This document shows, piece after piece, positions 18,186-27,061 of a stretch of 64,000 bases of DNA. Below the pieces are notes generated by a model. The model made no database searches, was not told where the DNA came from, and was given only the letters and a program-made list of their open reading frames with translations. Position 1 is the stretch's first letter; each line of letters opens with the position of its first letter. The stretch is from assembly GCA_041395665.1 (NCBI GenBank), contig JAWLAB010000003.1, positions 124,001 through 188,000 on the forward strand, given 5' to 3'. A program made the position numbers and the translations under genes. This stretch comes from Pseudomonadales bacterium. GTDB taxonomy: Bacteria > Pseudomonadota > Gammaproteobacteria > Pseudomonadales > UBA7239.

Positions 18186-19740
18186 CTACATTGTAGCAAC
18201 ATTGATAGTTGTATATCCGTGTTTGGCCATAAGTAATCGTGTTGCATCGACTTTGTTATGCCACCAAAGATCAAAAATAATATCTGGTGGGTTTATGTTG
18301 CAAGTTTTCTTTAGTTCTACTTTTTTCTTGACGAAGAAAATAGTGGCCAGCCCCTCAATTCCTTGTGGGACTCTTGGTTGTGAGCGAGTGAGAGAGCACT
18401 CCGTCAAACTTCGCTCAATCAGCCCATTGCGATCAGTGAAGTGTAGCTGGTTGGGAAATTGTGTAGCGAGGTGGTAGGCCACCATACCCATTTGACCACT
18501 AAGAATTTGGATTTTTTCATTTTGCTGTATTTTTATTTCTTTGATAATTGGAATTAGGCTTTCTATGGTGCTGATATTGGCTCGGTTGTCGGGTGAGTTT
18601 TTTTCAGAGAATGTATATTGATTGAGTGTGTGTTGATCCAATTTATTAGAAGAATAGTCAAGGTGAGAGCTGCTTTCTCGTTGGTTGTGAAGCAACTGAG
18701 TTATACAAATCCCTACCAAAAGCAGCCGAAAAACAATTGGATTGGGTGCTAATAATGAAATGTATCTAGTTACCAGTAGAGCATGAATAGGGGTTAATGC
18801 TGCAATGAGACGCTGTTCTGGCATCCAGTCTCCGCCAGCCAAGATAATAAAGATGAGATAGCCGCTGCTAGTAATTGCAGCTGTAGCAATAAGCGAAGTT
18901 TCTTTATGTTTATAGCTTCGCCAAAGTAGATGAGCAGTGGCAAGGATGCTTGCTACTCCCATCATTAGATTCATTCCATGAAAACCTTGCGTAAGATAGA
19001 GAAATCCGTTTTTTATAGTAGCAATAGATATTCCGTTAGATTTTGCTGCTACAGGTTGCGGAAAGATATCGCCAAAATATACCCAGCGAAAACAAAAAAT
19101 AATTAATGCAGTCATTACGCTGATAGCTGACATGCCAATCCGCCAGCGTATTCCTTCTTTGCTGGCTTACAATCACTGTGGTGATTGTAAGTAAGGGAAT
19201 GAAAATGGGCATTTCTGGCCGCACTAACTGTACGGTGAAGCCAAATAAAGCTGTCAGCCATAGATGATGGGTTGATAGGCAATACACATATAACAGTAAG
19301 AGCGCTGCACAGATTCCCGTTTCTAAACCTGCATATGTCCAGTACACCAATGGGGTGGTAACGCAGAGTAAAACGGATAATGTAAGCTGTTGTTGGCGAG
19401 CAATAAGCCACAGTAACGGTATGCATAGCCAACCAAATAGTAATGGTATAAAAAATCCCACTAGCGCAGCACTCATATTGCTAAAACGCGCAAAGAGCGC
19501 TGTTAGTAATGTATGCAGTAATGATGAACTTTGCTCAACCCTTTCAAAGTTGTAGTTTAGGATTTCACCATAGTTGGCTAGGGAGTGTGCTGCAAAAAAA
19601 GTGATATGAGCATCATCAACACTGGTTGCAAAATTCCAGTAGCTAGAAGCAAAAGCAAAAAGTACGACGCCTATTGCCAATGCAAAAAAATCGTTTGGAT
19701 AAGTGCCAAGATTTTTTGTCAATGTTTGCTGCTTAGCCAT
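18186..19740 (-). CDS. GT-C-fold membrane glycosyltransferase-like protein, frameshifted
   Basis: Two overlapping frames together make one protein of about 518 residues. The first (19740 to about 19160) has several membrane helices and an early acidic pair, Asp42-Asp43 in SVDDAHITFF, followed by NFERVEQSSSLLHTLL. The second continues with more helices and GGDWMPEQRLIAALTP. Both motifs are typical of AftB-like polyprenyl-phosphosugar transferases, which add sugars on the outer face of the membrane. The break is near 19155-19165, where the frames read QQRRN and KKEGIRW over the same bases. It abuts a perfect 11-base inverted repeat. Genuine inactivation and a sequence error are both possible. 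Its start overlaps the end of the phosphatase gene by 22 bases. Confidence 0.72.
19166..19191. repeat. Perfect 11-base inverted repeat with a four-base loop
   Basis: CTTACAATCAC, loop TGTG, GTGATTGTAAG. It lies inside the coding region of the GT-C gene, within about ten bases of the place where the reading frame is lost. A perfect palindrome of this length is unusual within a gene. Confidence 0.85.
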
Positions 19741-20498
19741 TGATGAAAACGGTCAAGGAGTTTGTGGGAAGCTGTTTGGTTTTTGCCGACCAACACAATT
19801 GTCGCGTTATCGCGACCGCCTTGCGCAAGTGTTTCATCCAGTAATTCGCGCGCAGCTGTTTCAATATCGTGCTGTGAATTCAGTCGTGCACTGATTTTCT
19901 CAAAAGACAATTCATCAGACAAACCGTCGCTGCACAATAAAATCCATTGATTGGCTTGCCATTCGCGTTCCACGGTATCGACACGAATTTGTTCGTTATC
20001 CATGGAGCCTAAACATTGCGTGATGACATTTTTATCTTTGTGACTGAGTGCTTCTTGCATAGAAATGGTGCCAGCAGCGACCAACATTTGTACATAAGAG
20101 TGATCGGTGGTGAGTTGTTCGAGGATGCCGGTGTTCTCGCTAGTTTTTGTCCAGAGATAAGCGCGACTATCGCCGACCCATGCCACACGGTAGCGCGCCC
20201 CTTGTGTTTGCAAGGCGACAACGGTTGTGCCCATGCCTTTAGCGCCGCGTTCGGTGTGGCTGCTGCTCAAGATATTGTGGTGGGCTGCCAAAATGGCATC
20301 CGTCAGATCGCGCCCTTGGCGCACTTGCTCAACGATCGTTTCGATTGCAATTGCACTGGCGACTTCGCCTGCTTCATGGCCGCCCATACCATCGGCCACC
20401 AGCCATAGCCCCAATTCGGGATGGCAGGCGAAAGCGTCTTCGTTATTGTTGCGCACATTGCCCGTGTGGGTGAGGGCAAAATCTTTCCAGACCGCCAT
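19719..20498 (-). CDS. PP2C-family protein phosphatase
   Basis: A 259-residue cytosolic Ser/Thr phosphatase of the bacterial Stp/PppA type. Metal-binding residues are in NNEDAF, VADGMGGHEAG, LCSDGLSD and GGRDNATIVL, all intact. The two-metal centre removes phosphate from Ser/Thr of partner proteins. Usually a Hanks-type kinase is adjacent; none is found within the window. It is followed on the same strand by the GT-C gene, whose start lies within its last codons. The partner kinase and substrates are unknown. Confidence 0.92.
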   Translation of the reverse strand: MAVWKDFALTHTGNVRNNNEDAFACHPELGLWLVADGMGGHEAGEVASAIAIETIVEQVRQGRDLTDAILAAHHNILSSSHTERGAKGMGTTVVALQTQGARYRVAWVGDSRAYLWTKTSENTGILEQLTTDHSYVQMLVAAGTISMQEALSHKDKNVITQCLGSMDNEQIRVDTVEREWQANQWILLCSDGLSDELSFEKISARLNSQHDIETAARELLDETLAQGGRDNATIVLVGKNQTASHKLLDRFHQWLSSKH

Positions 20499-20574
20499 GC
20501 GGTATCCTGTTCGTCTTTAAGGGGTCGATCTATTAAAATCGTCGGCCATTATAGTTTGGCCGGGCGTTCTCCGG

Positions 20575-20877
20575 TTGCTTTCCAGAGAGACGATTTCCTT
20601 GGTCAGTCCATCACTCACATCGCGCTCACTCATCCTTTACGGCACACTAGGCTGTCATCTCTGTGAGGTGGCAGAGCAGCTGTTATTGCCGTTTGTGGCA
20701 CAAGGTTGGCAAGTCGAACTGGCCGATATAGCCGAGGACGATGTGCTGTTGGCGCGTTTCTCATTGACCATCCCTGTTTTGGAAGATGTAGATACAGGTC
20801 AGTTACTCAATTGGCCGTTCGATACTACACAGCTCTATGCTTTCCTTTGCAGCGACAAAACTGTGCAGAGTCATTGA
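20575..20877 (+). CDS. Glutaredoxin-like protein (DUF836 type)
   Basis: About 100 residues; thioredoxin-like fold. The redox site is GCHLCEVA, a CxxC pair preceded by LILYGTLG, and the cis-proline is in LTIPVLED. The start is uncertain: TTG at 20575 or TTG at 20599, since no ATG precedes the first beta strand. The family is small and poorly characterised; a disulfide or glutathione-linked role is inferred from the fold. It lies 4 bases before the next gene and is divergent from the phosphatase. Confidence 0.8.
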   Translation: MLSRETISLVSPSLTSRSLILYGTLGCHLCEVAEQLLLPFVAQGWQVELADIAEDDVLLARFSLTIPVLEDVDTGQLLNWPFDTTQLYAFLCSDKTVQSH

Positions 20878-20880
20878 GCA

Positions 20881-21357
20881 ATGTGGCGCTGGGTTATTTT
20901 GGCATTTGCAGTGCTTTTTATTATTTCGCGGCTAGCGCGCTTACAGCCATCACCGCGTGATAAAAAACTCCAGCTGATGCGACAGGCAGCGACGCAGGCC
21001 GGCTTGGCTGTGCGATTTTGGACGAAGCGCAACAGTGGATATCAGTCGCGTTTATTGCCTGAATCAGGCTTTATGTATTACTTTCCTTGGCCGGTTAGTG
21101 ATCAGCCAAAAAAACACTGGGCAATTTGGTTGGATGTCGAAGGTAATACGCATGGTATTGCCGGAGAAGTACCTGATTTGGCTCAAAAGTGCCTATATTC
21201 CTTTCAGCAAAACTTCCCAAACAGCTGGGCTCTTTTAGAATGCAATGCTGTCGGCATGGGCTTGCTATGGCAGGAATGTGGTGAGTTGGACGATGTAAAT
21301 AAAATTGCGCAAGCTTTGGATGTATTGCGCAAAAATTTTGATGTAGTAACGAGTTGA
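20881..21357 (+). CDS. Unknown protein with one N-terminal membrane helix
   Basis: 158 residues that I do not recognise. An N-terminal hydrophobic segment (about residues 3-18) is followed by a basic stretch, then a soluble domain with conserved-looking aromatic and acidic positions (ESGFMYYFPWP, AIWLDVEG). Its stop overlaps an upstream TTG of the next gene, and it sits between a glutaredoxin-like protein and a membrane GH17 enzyme, so the three are probably co-transcribed. A helper role for the GH17 enzyme is only a guess from position. Confidence 0.7.
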   Translation: MWRWVILAFAVLFIISRLARLQPSPRDKKLQLMRQAATQAGLAVRFWTKRNSGYQSRLLPESGFMYYFPWPVSDQPKKHWAIWLDVEGNTHGIAGEVPDLAQKCLYSFQQNFPNSWALLECNAVGMGLLWQECGELDDVNKIAQALDVLRKNFDVVTS

Positions 21358-21371
21358 GAGCGATAGTGGTA

Positions 21372-23141
21372 ATGAGTAGTCATGTTTCTTCGGCAGCAAA
21401 GATTTTTACTGGTTTTTTCGTCTGCATTTTGGCCGCGCTAGTTTGGTATACCGCAATCTACCCAAGAAGTATAGAAAGTGAGTGGGGTGAACCGTTAAAA
21501 AGCGCTTCCTTTGCCCCGTTTTATGATGGGCAATCTCCTTTAAAGAAAGTGTTTCCGTCACAAGAACAAATTGAAGCAGATTTGGTGCGATTAAAAGGCG
21601 TATTCAGTGGCGTTCGTACTTATACCGCGCGAGATGGTATGGAAGTTGTTCCTGCTTTGGCAGAAAAACACGGCTTCACCTTGACGCACAGCGCATGGCT
21701 GGGGAGAGAAAAAGCGGATAACGACAAAGAAGTGCAGGTGTTGATCGAGACGGCAAATCATTACCCGCAAGCAGTGAAGCGAGTGATCGTGGGTAATGAA
21801 GTTTTATTGCGCCGTGATCTCAAACCAGATGAGTTGATCGCCTACATTGATCAAGTGCGTTCTGCTATTAAGCAGCCTGTTTCTTACGCCGATGTGTGGG
21901 CGTTTTGGCTGAAAAACCCGCAAGTCGCAGATCATGTGGACTACATCACCATTCATATTTTGCCGTATTGGGAAGATGAACCGGTTTCGCTGCATGATGC
22001 ACAACAACATATGTTGGTCATCATCGAAAAAATTAAACAGCGTTTTCCCGGCAAGCCTATTTTGGTGGGTGAAACAGGTTGGCCAACAGAAGGGCGTAGC
22101 CGTGGCCCCGCCCATGCTGACCTATTAACGGCAGCAGAGTTTGTGCGTTCGTTACCACATTTGGCTAAACAATATGATTTTGATTACAACGTAGTTGAGG
22201 CGTTTGACCAATCTTGGAAAGCGCAATTAGAAGGCACAGTGGGTGCGCGTTGGGGATTATTTGACGCATCGCGCGCAATGAAATATCCATTAACGGGTGA
22301 TGTGGTTCCATTGGATGATGCAATGCTGCGTGCAGGTGCATCTTTGCTCGTTGGATTATTGCTTGCGCTGTTGCTGGTGCCTTATGCGCGCACCGTGCGA
22401 CACACTTTGTTATTGAGTGGGTGGAGCCAATTATTTGCAGCGGCTTTGGTGTTGGCAATCTATAAAAGTATTCGTTTGTCAGTTGCACCATCTTCACTGA
22501 CATGGTTTTCTCAGCACTTGCTCTTTTTTGTTGCGGATAAACACTGGATTTCCGATGCCGATGTGGCGTTTTGGTATCGCTTGTTACTGCAAATATGGGC
22601 AGAACCTTTTGCGCAGTTGTGGGGTTATGTTTTGGTAGGTTTTTCATTGCTGTTTGCTATCGGTGGCGTGCAGTGGTTGCGTTCGTTATTAGCAAAACAA
22701 CTGTCATCAGATTCTGTTGCGTGGGTGCGTCGCGGTTTTGCACTGTACGGTTTGGGTGCCATGGGTTTTGCGGTAATGTTTTCGACATCCGGTCGTTACA
22801 TGGATATCCCCGTTGCACTGTATTGTCTGCCAGTGGTGCTGGCCGTTGGGCTATGGTTATCGCGTCGTTGCATTGCAACGATTCCGCAAAGTGCGAGCGC
22901 AGTTTTTACATGGAATATTCATGCAAGATTGTTGCTGCCTGCAGCAGCGCTGGCTTGTCTGTGGGGTGAGGTGAAGGCGATGTTGAAGGGTGAAGATTTC
23001 ATAACCATGCATCCTACGCTGCAAGAACAACTGCCTTTGATAGCCAATTCTCTGTTGTCCAATTACCAGCTGCTCTTATGGTGCTTGCTGTGTGTTTTGT
23101 TGGCGTTTGCGTTTCAACGAGAAAAAAAGATTGCCCATTAA
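21372..23141 (+). CDS. Membrane-anchored GH17 beta-1,3-glucan-acting enzyme
   Basis: 589 residues from the ATG at 21372; a TTG at 21354 overlapping the previous stop is in frame. One N-terminal membrane anchor leads to a TIM-barrel GH17 domain with acid/base Glu143 (VGNEVLLRRD) and nucleophile Glu234 (VGETGWPTEG). After about residue 315 at least seven hydrophobic segments follow. Bacterial GH17 proteins studied so far cleave or transglycosylate beta-1,3-glucans. The attached membrane part suggests action on a glucan made or exported at the inner membrane, for example a periplasmic glucan. No glucan synthase is in the window. Confidence 0.82.
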   Translation: MSSHVSSAAKIFTGFFVCILAALVWYTAIYPRSIESEWGEPLKSASFAPFYDGQSPLKKVFPSQEQIEADLVRLKGVFSGVRTYTARDGMEVVPALAEKHGFTLTHSAWLGREKADNDKEVQVLIETANHYPQAVKRVIVGNEVLLRRDLKPDELIAYIDQVRSAIKQPVSYADVWAFWLKNPQVADHVDYITIHILPYWEDEPVSLHDAQQHMLVIIEKIKQRFPGKPILVGETGWPTEGRSRGPAHADLLTAAEFVRSLPHLAKQYDFDYNVVEAFDQSWKAQLEGTVGARWGLFDASRAMKYPLTGDVVPLDDAMLRAGASLLVGLLLALLLVPYARTVRHTLLLSGWSQLFAAALVLAIYKSIRLSVAPSSLTWFSQHLLFFVADKHWISDADVAFWYRLLLQIWAEPFAQLWGYVLVGFSLLFAIGGVQWLRSLLAKQLSSDSVAWVRRGFALYGLGAMGFAVMFSTSGRYMDIPVALYCLPVVLAVGLWLSRRCIATIPQSASAVFTWNIHARLLLPAAALACLWGEVKAMLKGEDFITMHPTLQEQLPLIANSLLSNYQLLLWCLLCVLLAFAFQREKKIAH

Positions 23142-23159
23142 TTTGAATGAAAGTTTTCA

Positions 23160-23236
<77 letters not shown>

Positions 23237-23278
23237 CATAACAATGAATAAATAGTCGAATCAATAAGGAGTAGAGCA

Positions 23279-23914
23279 ATGAACCCGATAGATTTTATTT
23301 TGCATATCAATGATCACTTGGCGACGATGATTGAGCTGTACGGCGTATGGGTTTACGCCATTTTGTTTTTGATTGTATTCGCAGAGACGGGGTTAGTTGT
23401 TACGCCATTTCTACCTGGTGATTCACTGCTGTTTGCAGTGGGCGCTTTGGCAGCATCGACAGGGAAACTGGATCCGTGGTTGTGTGGTGCCATCATTATG
23501 GTCGCCGCGTTTTGTGGAGATAATGTCAATTATTGGGTGGGAAGAACTTTGGGGCCGCGTGTTTTTCGCTTCGAAGACTCCATCTTCTTTAATCGCAAAC
23601 ATTTGGAGCGCACTGAGCAGTTTTATAACAAATACGGTTCGCGTGCGGTGATCATTGCGCGCTTTGTGCCGATTGTTCGTACTTTTGCGCCGTTCGTAGC
23701 TGGCGTTGGCAAAATGCCTTATCCGCGTTATATCGCTTTTAGTTCTATCGGTTCTTTGTTGTGGGTACCAATTTGCGTGGGTGCTGGTGTTTTCTTTGGC
23801 GATATGGAAATCGTTAAAAAGAATTTTGAACTGGTGATACTCGGTGTCATCGCTGTATCACTTATTCCTATTGCTGTTGAGGTATTGAAAGCAAAATTTG
23901 GGAAAACCAATTGA
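23279..23914 (+). CDS. DedA-family membrane protein
   Basis: 211 residues, SNARE-associated/DedA fold with 4-6 membrane segments. Visible family marks: ETGLVVTPFLPGDSLLF, the GDNVNYWVGR motif with a charged pair in the membrane, and the basic RFVPIVRTFAPFVAG loop. DedA proteins are lipid scramblases or flippases, including undecaprenyl-phosphate recycling in several bacteria, and affect proton-motive force. A strong AAGGAG site precedes the ATG. It follows the tRNA gene by 42 bases. Confidence 0.92.
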   Translation: MNPIDFILHINDHLATMIELYGVWVYAILFLIVFAETGLVVTPFLPGDSLLFAVGALAASTGKLDPWLCGAIIMVAAFCGDNVNYWVGRTLGPRVFRFEDSIFFNRKHLERTEQFYNKYGSRAVIIARFVPIVRTFAPFVAGVGKMPYPRYIAFSSIGSLLWVPICVGAGVFFGDMEIVKKNFELVILGVIAVSLIPIAVEVLKAKFGKTN

Positions 23915-23941
23915 GCGTGCGATTTTATCGCTGAGGCTGTC

Positions 23942-24748
23942 ATGTTAAGCCGTGCGGATGCTCAATTTTCTGCGCTACAGCAGTGGTACGCAGGTAGTGT
24001 CGGCCAAAATATTTGGCGCGCAGAAAAAGCGTTATTGGATCGACACCTACCACATTTATTCGGTTATCACTTGATGACGCTAGGGGTTTGCCCGTCCTTG
24101 CCTTTAGTAGAAGCGAGCCCCATCCATCATTGTTTTTCTCTGAGCGAAGCAGCTTCGGCTTCGCCAAACATTGCAGCGCGTTGCCACGCATACGCATTGC
24201 CCATCGAGAATGAAAGTGTGGATGTGGCAGTGCTACACCACAGCTTGGATTACAGTGATACACCGCATCAGTTATTGCGTGAAACTGCTCGAGTATTAAT
24301 GCCTTACGGTAGCGTGCTGATTTTTGGTTTTCAGCGTTGCAGTACACTCGGCGTGCAACATGCACTACAAAAGCGCTGGAGCCCTCTCAATACAGTAGCG
24401 GCACACAATAGTTTGAGTGTGCATCGCCTGCATGACTGGTTAACGCTGTTGAATTTTGAAATTGTGGAGTCGACGCATACGGTTTATGTGCCGCCGCAAT
24501 TAGGTGAGGCAGCTAGAAGCCATTTGCAGTGGCTTGAGCGCTGGGGAAGTAAATCCAAGCTGCCGTGGGGTAGTGTTTATTGTGTGTTGGCGCGCAAAAC
24601 AGTGGTGGGTGTTAGACCGTTGCTGTTAGAAAAAGAGAAGCGGTCGCTGAATCCTTTGAGTGCTTTGTCGCCAGTGCCAGTCACTCCGACTGTTCGTCCG
24701 TCTACTGTTTCTCCTTCGGCTGCGGTCAATCCAAAAAATAATGTCTGA
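23942..24748 (+). CDS. SAM-dependent methyltransferase-like protein upstream of rnhA
   Basis: 268 residues. The central part has the class I methyltransferase pattern with the post-motif segment VDVAVLHHSLDYSDTPHQLLRETARVLMPYG, here cited only by its ends (VDVAVLHH at about residue 90). The glycine-rich AdoMet loop is weak (LMTLGVCPSLP instead of E/DxGxGxG), so activity is uncertain. The C-terminal 40 residues are a Pro/Ser/Val-rich tail. A gene of this kind just before rnhA is also found in Pseudomonas. Substrate unknown. Confidence 0.75.
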   Translation: MLSRADAQFSALQQWYAGSVGQNIWRAEKALLDRHLPHLFGYHLMTLGVCPSLPLVEASPIHHCFSLSEAASASPNIAARCHAYALPIENESVDVAVLHHSLDYSDTPHQLLRETARVLMPYGSVLIFGFQRCSTLGVQHALQKRWSPLNTVAAHNSLSVHRLHDWLTLLNFEIVESTHTVYVPPQLGEAARSHLQWLERWGSKSKLPWGSVYCVLARKTVVGVRPLLLEKEKRSLNPLSALSPVPVTPTVRPSTVSPSAAVNPKNNV

Positions 24749-24755
24749 AGAGTTT

Positions 24756-25193
24756 ATGAAAAAAGTTGAAATTTTTACTGATGGTGCGTGTCGCGGAAAT
24801 CCAGGGCCTGGTGGCTGGGGTGCAGTATTGCGTTATGGCGATAATGAAAAAGAAATGTATGGTGCAGAAAGTTTAACGACGAATAATCGCATGGAATTGA
24901 TGGCGGCTATCGCGGCATTAGAGGCCTTAAAGGATTCGTGTATTGTGGATTTAACAACTGATTCACAATATGTGCGCCAAGGCGTAAGCAGTTGGATGGC
25001 TAATTGGAAAAAAAATGGCTGGCGCACCAGTGATAGAAAGCTAGTAAAAAACCAAGATTTGTGGCAACGACTTGATGCGGCTGCGCTCAAACATACGGTG
25101 GCGTGGCACTGGGTGAAAGGGCATAGCGGCCACGCTGAAAATGAACGCTGTGATGCACTGGCCAATCAAGCCATTGATGAAATGCTGGCGTAG
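24756..25193 (+). CDS. rnhA: Ribonuclease HI
   Basis: 145 residues from the ATG at 24756, chosen because GAAGAG lies at the right distance; an ATG at 24741 overlaps the previous gene. The four acidic catalytic residues appear in FTDGACRGNPG, NNRMELMA, TTDSQYV and ENERCDAL. It removes RNA from RNA-DNA hybrids, including primers and R-loops. It is followed after 12 bases by dnaQ, the usual neighbour. Confidence 0.97.
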   Translation: MKKVEIFTDGACRGNPGPGGWGAVLRYGDNEKEMYGAESLTTNNRMELMAAIAALEALKDSCIVDLTTDSQYVRQGVSSWMANWKKNGWRTSDRKLVKNQDLWQRLDAAALKHTVAWHWVKGHSGHAENERCDALANQAIDEMLA

Positions 25194-25205
25194 TGAGGTG
25201 TAAAC

Positions 25206-25925
25206 ATGATGCGTCAAATTGTTTTGGATACAGAAACAACAGGGCTTGATCCCGCGCAGGGCAATCGTGTTATTGAGATTGGTTGTGTCGAGGTGATTGG
25301 CAGAAAGCTCACGAACAACAATTTTCATCAATACATCAATCCTGAGCGGGACAGTGAGCCTGAAGCATTGAATGTCCACGGATTAACGACTGAATTTCTT
25401 TCAGATAAGCCGTTGTTTAATCAAATAGCAGAATCTTTTCTTAGCTATGTAGATGGTGCGGAGTTAGTCATTCACAACGCAGCATTCGATGTGGGATTTT
25501 TGAATAGCGAGTTGCAGAAAATCTATGGCACAGAATTTTCTCTTGCTGCGCGCTGCAAAATTACCGATACCTTGGCGATGGCAAAAGAGCGCCACCCAGG
25601 GCAGCGCAATAGCTTGGATGCGCTGTGTAAACGCTACGATGTAGACAATTCGCACCGCGAGCTGCATGGCGCTTTGTTGGACGCAGAAATCCTAGCGGAT
25701 GTTTATTTGGCCATGACCGGTGGGCAGACGAGCCTACTCGGTAGTTCGCAAGGTGAGGGTGGTTTGTCGACTGCACTAGCGCGAGATATCGCTATCAGCC
25801 GAGTAGACGCCGCTCTAGCAGCTCAGCTAATGGTGCAGCCTGCAACGGAGAGTGAGTTGCAGGAGCATGAAGCTTATCTCACGGTGTTGCGTAAGAAGGC
25901 TGGAAGCAGTTTGTGGGATGCGTGA
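25206..25925 (+). CDS. dnaQ: DNA polymerase III epsilon subunit (proofreading exonuclease)
   Basis: 239 residues of the DEDDh exonuclease family. Exo I is VLDTETTGLDP, Exo II HNAAFDVGFL, Exo III HRELHGALLDAEILADV with the catalytic His. The C-terminal part should bind the alpha subunit. It removes mispaired bases during replication. It follows rnhA on the same strand here, whereas E. coli has the pair divergent. Confidence 0.97.
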   Translation: MMRQIVLDTETTGLDPAQGNRVIEIGCVEVIGRKLTNNNFHQYINPERDSEPEALNVHGLTTEFLSDKPLFNQIAESFLSYVDGAELVIHNAAFDVGFLNSELQKIYGTEFSLAARCKITDTLAMAKERHPGQRNSLDALCKRYDVDNSHRELHGALLDAEILADVYLAMTGGQTSLLGSSQGEGGLSTALARDIAISRVDAALAAQLMVQPATESELQEHEAYLTVLRKKAGSSLWDA

Positions 25926-25985
25926 GCCACTAGGCTATGTGATAAAGTTGCGCGGTTTTGAACAGTTCAAATAAAGAGGTAGGGC

Positions 25986-26627
25986 GTGTACGAGATTGTA
26001 TTGGCGGGCGGTTGGATGATGGTGCCCTTGCTGCTGATGTCGATTGCCGTTGTTGCTATCACGGCGGAGCGCTATTGGACGCTGAACGCACAAAAAATTA
26101 TCCCTGCTGCATTACTCACCAAAATTTGGGATTGGTTACAACACGGGCAGGTTGATAGTAAAAAAATTAAAGCGGTTCACGATTCTTCTCCGTTGGGCCA
26201 AGTGTTGGCAGCGGGTTTGAGTAATACGCGCCATAGCCGCGCAGTCATGATTGAAAGCATGGAAGTAGCTGCGAGTCGCGTGCAACATGATTTAGAACGT
26301 TACCTCAGTGCTTTGAGTGCCATGGCGAATATTGCGCCGCTAATGGGGCTGTTAGGTACAGTTATTGGTACGATCAAAATATTTTCTGCAATCATGCTGG
26401 AAGGTGGTACAGGAAATCCAGGTGCGTTGGCGGGTGGTATTTCTGAGGCACTAATAGCGACAGCTACAGGATTGATTGTTGCTATTCCTGCTTCATTGGC
26501 GAGCCGCTATTTCTACCGGGTAGTGGATGGCTACATGATTAATATTCAGCAAGACGCCATGAAATTAGTCGATGCCTTGTATTCTGATCGTAAGGTCAAA
26601 GGCGAAAAATCTAACGCTGAGCATTGA
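25986..26627 (+). CDS. exbB: ExbB/TolQ-family proton channel subunit
   Basis: 213 residues, GTG start, three membrane helices. The family core PLMGLLGTVIGTIKIF and the helix ALIATATGLIVAIPASL are present. With ExbD it forms the proton-driven motor that energises TonB-type transport. TolQR and MotAB are relatives, but the gene order exbB-exbD-lpxK, as in Pseudomonas, marks it as the ExbB-like copy of that operon. No tonB follows. Confidence 0.9.
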   Translation: MYEIVLAGGWMMVPLLLMSIAVVAITAERYWTLNAQKIIPAALLTKIWDWLQHGQVDSKKIKAVHDSSPLGQVLAAGLSNTRHSRAVMIESMEVAASRVQHDLERYLSALSAMANIAPLMGLLGTVIGTIKIFSAIMLEGGTGNPGALAGGISEALIATATGLIVAIPASLASRYFYRVVDGYMINIQQDAMKLVDALYSDRKVKGEKSNAEH

Positions 26628-26635
26628 GAGTTTTT

Positions 26636-27061
26636 GTGAAGATTCGCAAACGAGATAGGCAAGACGATTACATTAATGTCGTGCCGTTTATCGATATCCT
26701 GTTGGTGTTGCTTATTTTCTTTATGGTGTCTAGCCGTTTTACTCACAACGCTGAATTAAAATTAGATTTGCCAACTGCGGAAGACCCATCGGGTCAGCAG
26801 CGTCAACCTGATACGGTTGAATTGATTGTGGCTGAAGACGGAAACTTTACAGTCAATGGCCGTGCATTGGTGGATAACAAGCCTGAAACTTTACGCAAAG
26901 CATTGCACGAGGCGGCGGGAGATCGCACGGATATCCCCGTGATTCTTTCTGCAGATGCAAAAGCGCAACATCAAGCCGTGGTGACGGCAATGGATGTGGC
27001 TGGGCAATTAGGATTTTCTCGCTTAAGCATTACGACTAGGCGTGATGAAAACGCTCAGTAA
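26636..27061 (+). CDS. exbD: ExbD/TolR-family proton channel subunit
   Basis: 141 residues from the GTG at 26636 (MKIRKRDRQDDYINVVPFID); a TTG at 26624 overlaps the exbB stop. One membrane helix contains the essential Asp (VPFIDILLVLLIFFMV), followed by a periplasmic domain with LSADAKAQHQAVVTAMD. It completes the ExbB motor. Its last 17 bases overlap the lpxK start region. Confidence 0.9.
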   Translation: MKIRKRDRQDDYINVVPFIDILLVLLIFFMVSSRFTHNAELKLDLPTAEDPSGQQRQPDTVELIVAEDGNFTVNGRALVDNKPETLRKALHEAAGDRTDIPVILSADAKAQHQAVVTAMDVAGQLGFSRLSITTRRDENAQ

